NCBI GenBank assembly: GCA_026874595.1
Contig: CM049316.1
Span: 14,513,839-14,577,838, forward strand
From: Sipunculus nudus
Lineage: Eukaryota; Annelida; Sipuncula; Golfingiida; Sipunculidae
Direction: 5' to 3'
Length of the DNA: 64,000 bases
Of the stretch, positions 10,807 through 22,864 are shown piece by piece (positions within the stretch are counted from its first letter, which is position 1; the number at the start of each line of letters is the position of its first letter). A model generated the notes under the pieces. The model did not search any database. It saw nothing but the letters and a program-made list of their open reading frames with translations, and was not told where the DNA came from. Made by a program: the position numbers and the translations under genes.

Positions 10807-13134
10807 ATGGCGCTGTGTACTTTACAACTTTTGGTGTTTGTTGTCGTATGTGTGTGCTGCTTTGGAAAGGAAAAAGTGTATGTCAACCAGTGGGCAGTTC
10901 ACTTAGAAGGGGGGGAAGAAGTGGCTAAGTCGGTAGCAGAAGAGCATGGTTTTCGGTACGACAGAGAAATTATGAGAGATCACTATTTGTTCACACATCC
11001 ACATGTCCATAAACGTTCTACAGACGCCAGTTCCCACGTCCATGAGGAATTGACTCAACACCCAGCAGTGAAATGGTTAGAACAACAGTCCTTGAAAAAA
11101 AGGGTGAAACGTGAATATTCCAAGTTGAAAAAAGTAAGTTTCAATGATCCAGAGTTCCATTCCATGTGGTACTTAAACAGGGGTCACTGCCAGGATATGA
11201 ATGTTGAAAGAAGCTGGGCCAAAGGTTTTACGGGAAAAGGTATCGTTGTAACTATTATGGATGACGGTATAGAAAAGAACCATCCTGATCTTTCTAAAAA
11301 CTATGACCCAAGGGCCAGTTACGATATTAACGACCATGACTCAGATCCACAACCTCGCTATGATGTCTTCAACTTTAATCGTCATGGCACTCGCTGCGCT
11401 GGTGAAGTCGCTGCATCGGGCAATAATAAAATATGTAATGTTGGTGTGGCTTACAATGCTAGAATAGGTGGTATTAGAATGCTAGATGGTGATATAACAG
11501 ATGCTGTCGAAGCAAACTCTATATCTTATTCCCAAAACTATATTGACATATACAGTGCATCATGGGGACCAGATGATGATGGCAGAACTACTGACGAACC
11601 AGGACCACTAGCAAAAAAGGCGTTTTATAATGGGATTACACGTGGCCGGCATGGTAAAGGTAACATCTTTGTTTGGGCCTCTGGCAATGGTGGCCGACAA
11701 GGTGATAGCTGTTCTTGTGATGGTTATGCTAATAGTATATATACACTTTCCGTTAGCAGTACAACAGAACGGGGCACTGTACCTTGGTACTCTGAGCCCT
11801 GTGCTTCTACTCTGGCTACGACATACAGCAGTGGAACTGGCAGTGACCGTATGATCATTACAACAGATCTGAGACAAAAATGCACTGAAAAACATACAGG
11901 GACATCTGCTAGTGCACCATTGGCTGCCGGTATCCTTGCACTTGTTTTGGAAGCAAACCCATCCCTGACATGGAGGGACATACAGCATATCGTGGTACGG
12001 ACTGCGAGACCTGCTGGCCTAGCTGCCAATGACTGGGTCACCAATGGAGCAGGTCTTAAAGTGAGTCATTCGTATGGTTTCGGTTTGATGGACACATCTG
12101 CTATGGTGGATATGGCACAGGGATGGGAGCAAGTACCACACCAAAGAAAATGTGAGCCCCATCACCAGTTTACGGCAAAAAGTATTCCACGCAATGGTAA
12201 AATCGTGGAAGAGCAGTATGTAACAGGCTGTCATGGCTCCGGAAGTGAAATTGGCTACCTAGAGCATGTTCAGATCATAGTATCACTTGACACGAACAGG
12301 AGAGGTGCGATAGAAATCCATCTGACATCGCCCCAGGGCACTCGCTGTACCTTGCTGCCATTCCGTGACCGAGATTACAAACCAAAAAATCTCAAGGATT
12401 GGGCATTCATGACTACACATTCATGGGGAGAACAACCAGCTGGAACTTGGAGACTTGAAGTGGCTAGTCGAACCTCTAGTGCGGTTCTTAAAAAATGGCA
12501 GCTTGTTTTCTATGGCACACAAACTTTACCTGGTCCAGGGCCATATTCAGGTAAATCAGATAACTGTGATCCAGATGTGCACACATCAAAGATTAGATCA
12601 CCAACAACAGCATCCATCCCCTTAAAAACACCATCCTCGTCCAACATTTCATCTACCCCAGCCTCTCCTTCCAGCAATACCAGTACGACAGCACAGACAG
12701 TTATCCCAACATGGAGGCCATGTCTTGATGGCGTCACTGTGAACTGTGATCCCAATCTTATTTGTAAAGGTGCAGATCTGATGTGTACCTGTGTGGAGGG
12801 GTATGTATTTGATTCCAATACAAATATGTGTAAGTCAGGGATTACAATTACCACTAAACCTCAGCCAAATTCATCAGATTTAAATATGGAACCCCTTTCA
12901 GCCAGTGAGGTTCCAGCCCCTCCTCATAAGCCTGTTTCTAATGATATATACCCTGATGGTAAGTCTGTGATAGTCATTAGCAATGTAAAAACAGTTTTTC
13001 TTATCTCTGTTACTGTAGTCGTAATTTTCCTTATTTTAATTGTTGCTTTGATTGTGTTTGTTTGTAAATATTATCAGTACAAAGGAAAACATGGGGCCAA
13101 GTACAAACCTTTAGTAGAGAGCAATGAATTTTGA
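10807..13134 (+). CDS. furin-like proprotein convertase (subtilisin/kexin family), complete, intronless coding region
   Basis: A 775-residue type I membrane serine protease that would cleave secretory precursors after paired basic residues in the trans-Golgi and endosomes. The ATG at 10807 (ACAATGG) is chosen because it starts a signal peptide (MALCTLQLLVFVVVCVCCFG). Prodomain to about residue 102, with inner KR at 69-70 and the primary site RVKR at 99-102. Catalytic residues: Asp152 (IMDDGIEKNHPDL), His193 (RHGTRCAGE), oxyanion Asn294 (ASGNGG), Ser367 (GTSASAP). Each is one position lower than in human furin. A P domain follows (about 440-570; WAFMTTHSWGE); the furin RGD is RGA here. Then a Ser/Thr/Pro linker with NIS and NTS sequons, a six-Cys EGF-like module (about 639-677) in place of furin-type Cys-rich repeats, a membrane span (about 730-753) and a short tail with YKPL, comparable to the furin YKGL sorting signal. 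No intron interrupts it. Exact orthology (furin, PC4/5/6-like) is not settled. Confidence 0.95.
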   Translation: MALCTLQLLVFVVVCVCCFGKEKVYVNQWAVHLEGGEEVAKSVAEEHGFRYDREIMRDHYLFTHPHVHKRSTDASSHVHEELTQHPAVKWLEQQSLKKRVKREYSKLKKVSFNDPEFHSMWYLNRGHCQDMNVERSWAKGFTGKGIVVTIMDDGIEKNHPDLSKNYDPRASYDINDHDSDPQPRYDVFNFNRHGTRCAGEVAASGNNKICNVGVAYNARIGGIRMLDGDITDAVEANSISYSQNYIDIYSASWGPDDDGRTTDEPGPLAKKAFYNGITRGRHGKGNIFVWASGNGGRQGDSCSCDGYANSIYTLSVSSTTERGTVPWYSEPCASTLATTYSSGTGSDRMIITTDLRQKCTEKHTGTSASAPLAAGILALVLEANPSLTWRDIQHIVVRTARPAGLAANDWVTNGAGLKVSHSYGFGLMDTSAMVDMAQGWEQVPHQRKCEPHHQFTAKSIPRNGKIVEEQYVTGCHGSGSEIGYLEHVQIIVSLDTNRRGAIEIHLTSPQGTRCTLLPFRDRDYKPKNLKDWAFMTTHSWGEQPAGTWRLEVASRTSSAVLKKWQLVFYGTQTLPGPGPYSGKSDNCDPDVHTSKIRSPTTASIPLKTPSSSNISSTPASPSSNTSTTAQTVIPTWRPCLDGVTVNCDPNLICKGADLMCTCVEGYVFDSNTNMCKSGITITTKPQPNSSDLNMEPLSASEVPAPPHKPVSNDIYPDGKSVIVISNVKTVFLISVTVVVIFLILIVALIVFVCKYYQYKGKHGAKYKPLVESNEF

Positions 13135-13472
13135 GTATGTGACTCTGTATAAGGATTTGTCAGATTGTTTTAATGATAATGGCAGTTTTTCAATACCAAC
13201 AGGTCAAGTGATGTAGTTGCTTTACGAATTTGAACAAATTTGTCACAGAAGTTTATATTTGTCATTCATAACAGATGCTTAATATTCTTACAAACATATG
13301 AAATACGTTAATGTAGTAATCAAGATATATCAAGTCTGCATAGACAATTTTATTAGACCAGTGTATTTCTTGCACATGGGTCATATCCAGAACAACTGCA
13401 GAATTATGATACTCATTTTACTGATCTTGTTAATGGAATTTCCATGACCATCAAGTCTTCCAATCAATTATG

Positions 13473-13528
<56 letters not shown>

Positions 13529-15460
13529 CTGATTGTGTCACGCTCACATAAGTTGAATAATTCACTTAGCATATAAAGTCTGCTGGTGTCAAAGTTGAAG
13601 GGACTGTTAGTGAAAGTTATCTAAAAACACCATTCTGTAAGTTGAGTGGGTTGTATCTTGTCAAAATTTAACTTACATAACATTAACACAATTGGATTAT
13701 TTAACATATTCGAGTTTGACACAAGGTCTTTAACAGCATAAGGCTTATTTTTTATGTACCAATATGTTAATCGCATTAACTTCGGTCAATGGTTTTACCA
13801 GCTCATGATATGACAGTGGCTGACAACAGGTCAGTGTGCACAATGATTTATCTTATTCAGTTTGCTTCATATTGTGTATCTCTCATTTTGAGGATTTGCG
13901 AGTAGTATGTATGTATAAGTGAGTAACATAGCCTGTTGCATTATATAATTAATTTGAATTTTATAACAAGAGAGTTTTATATGTCAAAATGTGGTAATGT
14001 GTATCAAGGGTAACAATCATAACTGACAAATCTCCCCAAATCCAGGAACCACTAACTATATTGAGTCTTCTACAGTATTTGAAGGACTAGATCTGCTTAT
14101 CATAATTATAAAATAATCGAATATAATTTTAATACAATTTTTTTATTTAGATCAGTTAAGTTTTTATTAGGATATACATGAATGACAAAGTATTAATGAA
14201 TATAAAATGCATATTAGGGCTGTAAAGATACAAAAGTGCATTGATATAACAGAAAAGAAACTCGAAGATTGTACAAGTGTCAGTTTTCTTACAAAAAACA
14301 CTGACAGTGATAGTATATGAATATCTGATTGAAAGTGATGGCTGACATTTTGCAGTTAATAATAATTAATAAAAGTAATCATAATAGTGTGTAAGCTCAG
14401 TAAAAGGCATATATAATTCAACCCTAGCAACAACAATAATAGCTGACCAGTAAGAATTTAACTAAATTACCTGGATGCAACTTAGCCAGAATATAAAACA
14501 ATGATTTGAAAATGAAAATTTTAAAATCTTAATTATCAAGTGATATTTGACAAGCCCTTGTAAAGCAGAGCTCCTCTAACTATTGTAACAAGTAATTTGG
14601 GACCATGTTCATTTCTATGATGACTGAGCTCTATTGTGAGTTAGCCATGATAGCCTTATCTCACTGTACAGCGAACATGATCAGATATCATCCGATGTTT
14701 TAAGTTAGGGAGAGGAAACACTATGCGTCTTTGTGTGGGGGCCATAGATCACGTGAGATCTCGGTACCAGGACTTGACAGTTACTGGGGTTTCAGAAAAT
14801 TTGGCGTAAAAATGTTGTGGTATTGTCTGGCAAGCAATTTATGTGGTTATGATTTCACCTTTAGTTAGAAAAACAGAAATGGTTAACACTTGATGTCTCA
14901 GTTAGCATAATGTGATATCAATGAGTATTCCTGTTATTTTGTCATGATATAAGAAAATTATTTGTCAGTAAATATTTAACACATCTGTTATATGCAAATG
15001 AAAAGACAACTTTTTTTAAAGAAATGTTCAGTGGATTGTTCAATTCAGGGAGATTATAACAAAGAATTCACAATGTTAAAAAAGTCTTGATTTCATGATC
15101 ATTTAAATGTATATATAATATCTCATTAACAGAGATTACCTCATTATTCAATGAAAGTATTACTTGAGTGTGCTATTATATAAAAGAGACTGGCTATTAG
15201 GAAAAAAATAATAAAGTTTGGTTTCTCAGGCACTGCTCATTTAGTTTTGACTCCACATCAATTTAAAATTATTTTGATTTTCAGATGGAGTTTGCCAGTT
15301 ATACCAGAAATCAAATAGTAAAATAAAGATAAAGTTTCTATTTGTTTTTATGTTGTATTTTTTACCTGTTTAGCAAAAGTTAAATTTTTTAATCATATTC
15401 TTTCCTGATCATGTGATTGTTTTATTGAAAAACTATAATAAAAAAAAGGTTAAAATAAAT
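13135..15460 (+). other. possible long 3' UTR of the furin-like gene
   Basis: After the TGA at 13132-13134 the sequence is AT-rich, without coding signal. Candidate AATAAA polyadenylation signals on the plus strand occur at about 14368-14373, 15210-15215 and 15454-15459. None can be preferred without transcript data. It includes the (TA)n tract at 13479-13521. Confidence 0.3.
13479..13521. repeat. (TA)n microsatellite
   Basis: About 21 uninterrupted TA units, roughly 345 bases after the convertase stop codon. Confidence 0.95.
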
Positions 15461-16751
15461 TTGCTGTCTGCACTGATTTCTGACAAAAATGCTTGAGCAA
15501 CCATCTTTATTTAATTTTTGGCCTTAGACTGTTTAATCAGAATGTTAGGAAATCATCTTCATCTTATAAATGTGAGGAAGGGTAACTGAACTGACCATTT
15601 TTTACTTAGCAAATCAGGTAATTCGTGATAATAGAGTTGCACATATATCAGAAGTTTTGAGTGAAGCAATCATATCGATACCTATGGCATCGACACTAAA
15701 AACAGAATTTGGCTATTAGAGATCTCAGTAAATCTCAAATGAGGAATGACAAAGGTCACAAAGTATGCATAAGTATATACCTCATAGAGTATTTATAATT
15801 ATAATCCTTGTTTAATTTGGGTTGGATATGCCAAAAACGCAATATTCTAAAGATATAAAAAATAAAAATGCCCCAGTGTTATTCACGAGGTTAACATTTC
15901 AGAACTTCATTAGAAGGTACAGAGATCCTCATCATACTAGTGAGAGTAGGAAGCAAAGTTCATGATAATTTTCAATCAACCATGTCAGTTAATTAAATAA
16001 CATGTGAACTTTTGCGCTGTTCATATGTATATGAAACCCTTTAAAATCCCACAAAATCAGGGAAGTCTCTTTTAACAATAACACTTGACTATTATTTAAT
16101 TTATACATTTTATACATAGTAAAAAGACAACAATTTTTTGTAAGGTGCCAATTGCCAAAGAATACATGTATATAACAATACTTGATAAATGTTCGATCAT
16201 TCGAGTATATATGAATGAAACTAATTTATGTGGATAGGTTTATGTTCAGTATTAGAGTGTGTAAATTTTTCATTGATTAACTAGAAGTAAAAGTTTCCGG
16301 GTGCTTCCCGTGATCTCGAGATGAAAACTGAATAAGGGCAGATTTTGAAAATGTCAGCATCGCTGGATTTAGCACAGAAATGAATATACACGCTTGAGTA
16401 TGTTACCCTGCAGCAGTAGTACTTTTTGTATGTTTTGTTTGCTTACGTCAGTTGGCATAGCCGCATTTATGTTTAATGCCCTTATTCCATAATTGTCCCA
16501 GCATGCACCATACCAGGTTCTTGCTCATCTTCCTCTGCTGAAGCAAGACAACCAGTAACTATATGATTTTTGCCAAAAGAGTAAATATAGACACACACAA
16601 AAACTTATGACTACTTAGTACTAACAACTGTCAGTTAATAAAGAAATCACCTGTTGATGGGTCACTCTTCGACAAAATATTGAAGTAAGACTGAAAATGC
16701 TTTGTCCTGAAGTTAGGAAGAATTTGTTTTTTTTTCTATCCAGATATATAA
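15461..16751. other. intergenic sequence, nothing recognised
   Basis: AT-rich, without a supported open frame or repeat. It ends at the target-site copy of the next element. Confidence 0.45.
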
Positions 16752-16754
16752 TAT

Positions 16755-18090
16755 GGCGTAAAAAAAAAGGTCTTTGTTTCCGGTTATCCGACCGACCCTA
16801 GATTTACTGTGCGACCCTGAAATTTTTATTTGGATTCTGATTGTAAAACCAGTAAAAGTCGAGGTTTGCGTGTGGAATTTTTAGGTGAAGTACGACTTAA
16901 TGTCGACAACTTTAATCTGTCATACAGATACAAACTACGATGTTCTGAGATCGTCACTGACAGTTCAAATATACCCGCGAAAACGGCGTGTGAAAGGTCA
17001 TATTCATAAGCAGGTTCGTCAGCTTAGAACGTTGTAACGCGCAACAACTTTTTTTTATTTATAGGAAGCAGATAAATATCAAAAGTGTTCCACTGGAGAA
17101 ATAAGCAGCTTCTTTCAAGCTATGAACGTGGCCTCCTCCGCGAATGTCTGATAGCCGTGACCCGTCTGAGAACTGATTCGAGATTGTTCAAATTTGCCCT
17201 AAGCCCCGAAAATTTGCATCTTCCGTAAGGCCTCATTAATGGCCCGCTTGTATGCACGGTCGCTAGTCGGCAATATTCGGAATTCAGTGCCGTCTTCGGC
17301 TATGCAAATGAGTTGAAATGAACCAATGACATGACGTTTCGTCACAGCATGTAACCGTGGTTACCTATTCGGGTACATATGTACCCGTATTTGTTCCGTC
17401 AATGATCACCTGAACCTGCGCTCGGGCGCTGGCAGGAGTAAAAACGAACGATTTAATGAACGTTGGCCGGTCATGTATCGAAAAGTTAAAAGCAAATTTG
17501 GCGGTCACACGTGGTGATCATTCATTTTTGGCGATATTTTTTTTATATAACGGCGGTAAATGATAAGAGCATATTCATAACTGCGATGTCCAGTTTGACA
17601 CCGGCGGATTGCCGATGTACATTTCTTATTTTAAACAAATATACCGATGTTATGATCACTTTATTTTCCCCCAGCTTAATGCGTGCGTACTACATCATGG
17701 TTCAACAGTGTCATTTCGCAATTTCTGAGGGCGAATGAATGGCCGGGCGCTCATGTTAGCCTAAGAAGGTAAACCTGTCTGATCGCCAACTTTAATTATT
17801 TGTCAGCGACCAGCTGATCATTCCTTGAAAGTTACTTTGCTTCACTTCTTATAAGAGATTGAACAAACACCTATTTCTCCAAGAGAAAATGGTTCTAATG
17901 GGTCAATATCTGATCATACTGTACACGGATTGGCACAGATATGCATTAACATAATTCTATTTACCATTTTATTCTGAAAATATGTCGCATAAACTGAATA
18001 AAAAAAAAAAAAAAAAAAAAAAAATTCCTGACCTACCTACCCTATTTTTCTCTGGCATGTAATCGGAAACAAAGACCTTTTTTTTAGGCC
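16755..18090. mobile_element. 1.34-kb non-autonomous DNA transposon with ~32-bp terminal inverted repeats
   Basis: Left end GGCGTAAAAAAAAAGG then TCTTTGTTTCCGGTTAT (from 16755). The right end read inward from 18090 is GGCCTAAAAAAAAGG then TCTTTGTTTCCGATTAC. The ends are flanked by TAT on both sides (16752-16754 and 18091-18093), fitting a 3-bp target duplication. GG-starting termini with 3-bp duplications fit PIF/Harbinger-like or Zator-like groups, but no transposase is visible, so the group is not assigned. The interior (about 16.8-17.5 kb) is richer in GC and CpG than the flanks. It contains two adjacent perfect palindromes (17351-17364 and 17370-17387) and a long poly-A near the right end (about 17999-18024). 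Confidence 0.75.
17370..17387. repeat. 18-bp perfect palindrome beside a second palindrome
   Basis: CGGGTACATATGTACCCG at 17370-17387, preceded by GTAACCGTGGTTAC at 17351-17364. Both are inside the TIR element. Confidence 0.85.
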
Positions 18091-18093
18091 TAT

Positions 18094-20339
18094 GTAATTT
18101 TCTTAATAAAAATATTTGATATGCCAAGTTTATTTGTCGGTTATGATATTATAATTTAGTTAAATAATGTAAAGATATATGTTTCCCCCATTGTTATTTG
18201 GATCAGGTCAACAATTATGATCAGATATCGTGTTAATATTTTACGTCATGCACTTAGAAGCTGCTTTCGTTTGTATAACGGAGAATTAGTTATCATTTCA
18301 TTTTCAATTTCGAAGTTAAGCATCCGCGAATTTGCAGAAGTATTGCTTTGATTTTTGTTTGTATACATGTATTAAGTTTAAAAAGTTAACTATATGTTAC
18401 ATAGCAGTATATTGCATTTACGATACAATTCACACAATGATTGGCCAAAGGATGTTTGAATGGTGGATACATATTTTGGAAGGCGATGGCTAAAGCAGGA
18501 AGGCAATGGCTTAAGCAAGATCGGACTCGAAGCGGTTTTTCTGTTCCCATTTGCTATTTTGAAAATGGCTTGTTCAGTTTAAATGTTCATATTAAGCTCA
18601 AATTAAATGATTTGTAATCAGCAGCTTTGGTTTTGCTAAGACCCTCGGCTCATTCTGTCTTGCCTCCAAGCAACATGACTTCGTGTCTGTTACGCACGGA
18701 GAAAATGTCGGCCGCCACTCAATGTCAGAAATAGGGAGTGCCATGCATACTAGTATTTCGTGTCAAGATGTGTTAAACTGATGGCTACTAATGATATGTC
18801 CAATATGTTTCAGTATATGGCGTGATATACACTTCTTTATACTGTGCTCATATTGTTCAGAAAAATAAACTGATGAAATAATATATAGAAAAAATTCTCA
18901 AAATTTGCTCAATAATTATTTTACCAAAGTTGAATTTAACCGGAGCCAAACTATTGTACAATTAAAATAATATATTAATATAGCAAAGTATTAAATTGCA
19001 ATACTCTGAACATAATAAAAATAAATATCTGCACCACGAAACTCTGCTGTCTCTCATGTCTGTCGGTCTGTCTGTCTCTTTGGTTATGCACATATTTAAG
19101 ACAGGCTCATAGGTGTATTTTATTAAAACAAGCTTTGCTTTCATTTTTCGGAACCAGTAAAAGCAAGTACAAAACTGCGCATATAGCTAATATTTACAAG
19201 GCGTAATCATGTTTATGTCACAAATATAAGTAACAGCAGTTGAACGTAAAAGCAAAATATTTATTTTTCAGATTTACGACAAGTCAGGATGTTTATTTTG
19301 TAGTGCTATATGCAACACATTTATCAAAGAAGCCAAGGGAATGTTATACGAGTGGCCTTTTATCTAACTTTTGCGGGTAGAGATCGTTACAGGCTGTTAA
19401 TCGCGTATTGTGCTAGTCTACTATCATAACTTCGGAATTCCTGCCAGCGCTTGGCCATGTAGCCGGCTTTAGCTGGTTACCGGCATATAGATTAATATGG
19501 GATCCTGTTACTGGCGCGTTCCAAGAATCACTGCTTCAAGGATACGCTGTCATGAGTGATGTAAATACAATCTGCTGTTTCCATGAAAAACGAAATTGAG
19601 AGAAATGATTCCACTTGGCCAGCTTTCGGTTTTGAAGTTGTTTAGGAAACCGTCTTTGGCACGATTTGTGTTTTCACGAAGTGAAACAATAGGATGCAGT
19701 TTAATGGGTTCGAGTTACACCTTGAGAACTTAAATGCTCACCTGGTCTATGTAGGAAACCCCATCAAACATAAACTCACCACTTCTCCCTAAAAAAAAGA
19801 ACACACATGTAGCTCTGAAATGAAATGCAAAATCTTTGGCTCCTTTTAATCTTACATGTGTGCTATAAACTTGAAAGAGGTGAAATGGGTGCGACATAAA
19901 TGGTTCCCGCCAGCTGGTTCGGGAGGCTACATACAGTTTGTAACATGTAAAACGATATATTGGGGATATCTCCTTAGGCTGGTACAGCAAGGAATACCTG
20001 CTAAATATATATATCTGGGTCGCGGTTTCCGCCGATCTGGGCCTGTTTGTATCACTTTTTACTGCCTTTTATTCAGCGGTCACGTGATTACGTCAGGGCA
20101 TGTTAGACATATTAACGTCAACCGCAGTTTTATCAGGTTATGTCATATCCTCCCCATGCCAGATGTTTTCTGTAGAAGAAAGCCAGGCACAGTTACGAAC
20201 ATCTGTGCATTATATTCGGCTTTTGTTATATGTACGGCAGTACATTCAGTCCTGTGGGTTTTATCATATTCCTGATGTTACCTTAATGTTCAGATGAATC
20301 AGCATGATACATAACCATTTTATATTTAAACCTTCAAAC
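18094..20339. other. intergenic sequence, nothing firm
   Basis: No gene can be supported. A 47-base segment at 19742-19788 (-) has a good acceptor and donor but no family match (see rejected items). Confidence 0.4.
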
Positions 20340-20815
20340 TTAAAAGGTGCCCATTCACCTACCTTTTGAAACGAATTTGATTTGTGGCTTCCTCTGTGTA
20401 TATATTAATGAACTAAAGGAAATTTTGGTTGTGAAAAGTTCTTACAAGGCCTTCATAAAATGATTAAGGGTGTGTGAACTTGTTTATCAACAACATGTTT
20501 GTAAACAAAGTAATGTGGACAAACAGGACAAACTTGTAATCTAAGGTGGTAGGTTGCAGATATGTGGAGTTAGAAAGGTCACTTGTTGCAAAACGCCATT
20601 TGAAAAGCTGTGGCTTATCTGACTTGCTGTCAGGTGCCCTTGTTGAATTTGTTTTGATTATTATGGCAGGCCCCCACATATTATAAACACGTTGATATAA
20701 AAAGATCAAGCAGCCCGTGTGCGGTGATATCCACATTTTCTGGCCTATTTTTATGAAAGCTCTAAGGGATTACGTTCAGTTTATGAAGTTCAGAAAGGTG
20801 ATTTGGCCCCTTTAA
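20340..20815. mobile_element. 476-bp MITE flanked by TTAA, copy 1
   Basis: Starts TTAAAAGGTGCCCATTCACC and ends GGTGATTTGGCCCCTTTAA. The ends are inverted repeats (AGGTGCCCATTCACCT against AGGGGCCAAATCACCT) with TTAA at both borders, as in piggyBac- or Kolobok-type insertions. No transposase. It aligns through its whole length with the second copy at 31600-32075, which has exactly the same span. Confidence 0.8.
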
Positions 20816-21350
20816 GACAAAGTACTGATTTTGCTGCATTTCATGCAAATTTTATATAAAAACTAAGTTAAAAATTTTAAAAAGATTATTAAAATCCAAA
20901 AAGATGTAACAGAGACTTTCTTTGCATATATTCATAGAACGAATTCAAAGAAATGTACCTCATGAATTAAGAAAAATGTGCATATATTTTATAGCCACCT
21001 TTTACTACACAGGTGTTATGGTAATGGTATATGGTTTAATATATTGGGAGGCAGACATTTGTAAACAGGAGCTGTTCATTTTGGTTAAAGTCGTGGCTTT
21101 TCTTAGCTCTTTTATTATTTTAGGTATATACAGGTCCTTTCATGCAGGAATGGCATTATTTTCTGATGCGAGGTTGTTTGAACCCGTTAGTTTTTAGGTG
21201 CAGTGTCTATTCTTGCCTGAATCCTAAAGTCTTCCAGAGATGGCTCCTTGAATATACTACTAAATCACATGGCCAAATTAAACCTATTGTATGTACCTTA
21301 CAAAAACATGATGAACGATTACATAATCTGTTTAGAACAGTTATAATATA

Positions 21351-21397
<47 letters not shown>

Positions 21398-22860
21398 ATA
21401 TTATAAATAAGATATTAAATAAATAATGACTTATGTATTACAGCTAAAGGCGTAGTCGTGGTGCGCTGCCCGGGTCCGATCGTTAAAAGCAACGATTTGT
21501 CATTTGTGTACACAACGGCCGATGGCATAGTGCCAGGTCTCCTAAACCAGGATGTACAAGCAGATATAAATTCAAGGAAAAACTAGCAGTTAGTGCGTTC
21601 CACTTGTTTACTCACTCAATGGATAGTCTCTATTCAGAGTTTATGTTACAAAATACTCTAGCAAACATGACAAGAATTTTCAGTTATCATGAACTTTTGT
21701 TGTGTTGCAACGGACAGCGGCTATTAGCTATACAGCTATTAGACATTCGTGCCAGCCATAAATGTCACACTCAGATATACAGGTTTTATAAACTCGTGTT
21801 CTTGTCGGCCACGAATAATATACAGAATAGGGCTCGAAATTAGTATCGGAACACCGGAGATTGCCGGTAGTTTTATGGTATAGGTCGGGCACATTTTCTG
21901 GCAAATATTTTATTTCCAATGCAATAAAAATGGTCGCATTATCTAGAATATTCGGAAGTCAGCGTCCTTTCTTCAATTTAGACATTACAAAACTGTAAAT
22001 TGTGTAAAGCCGTATGACATCACTCTTTTCAAACATGTATTACTGAATGCACGAGTTCTCAACTGTATAATGTAAGATTAAGCAGAACTCTATTCTGGTA
22101 AATTTCCTACCATGCCGGACTGTGGTTGCCGGACACCACAGTCCACTCGGGAATTTTGTCAATTTTCGTGCCCTATATAAAGTACCTCGGTCACACGGAT
22201 CACGTGTTGTACATACACGTATACTAGTTTGGTTACTCTATGCTTCCCCTACATTTACCAAATGGCTGAGTGAAGGACAGCGGGGGAAATTCCAGGAAAC
22301 GGCAATTAAGAATAAACAGGTCCGGGTTACTGCGGCAGGTGCCACCGATATGTTCGTAAAAGCGGTAAAAAGTCAGTATGTTTATACAGGCATACAGACA
22401 GATAATATGTTTGTAGATGTATCGACATATAAGAATGCTACAGGACTTCTGATTGGCATGTATACATATTTGGAAGATGTAGGAAAAAGCACAAATAATC
22501 ATCGGTGTTTTCCAGGATTCAATGGTGTTACACAGCATACAGACAGTGGATACGTATATTTTATAATTATTGTATATTAAATATATCACATCCCGATTAA
22601 CTATACTATTTTGATGCCTGTGTAGCAGTTGCTCGTAACCTATATGAAAGGTGTGGTACCTTTTGACATGTATGGGGTTAGCAGATAGACGATTTTGGGA
22701 CTTTTTGTAAACGTATATTTCTTATACATGGTAAATATTTTTACCCTATAGTAATATTTCTGTTTTCTAGTGGTTACATCTTGTTCAAGCTATTTATAAA
22801 TACTGACTCTGGTGCTTCCATGCAATAAACGACCACACAACATCTTTTGTCATATAGCTG
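20816..22860. other. intergenic sequence with a (TA)n tract
   Basis: Contains (TA)n at 21346-21393. The 152-codon open frame at 22122-22580 starts with GTG and shows no family feature, so I do not call it a gene. Confidence 0.4.
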
Positions 22861-22864
22861 ACAA

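Noticed and set aside
19742-19788. 47-base minus-strand micro-exon (RSGEFMFDGVSYIDQ) with good acceptor and GTGAGC donor
   Set aside because: Too short to carry a family signal, no partner exons, and such acceptor/donor pairs occur by chance in AT-rich DNA.
22122-22580. 152-codon plus-strand frame
   Set aside because: It starts with GTG, has no domain or splice signals, and crosses AT-rich low-information sequence.
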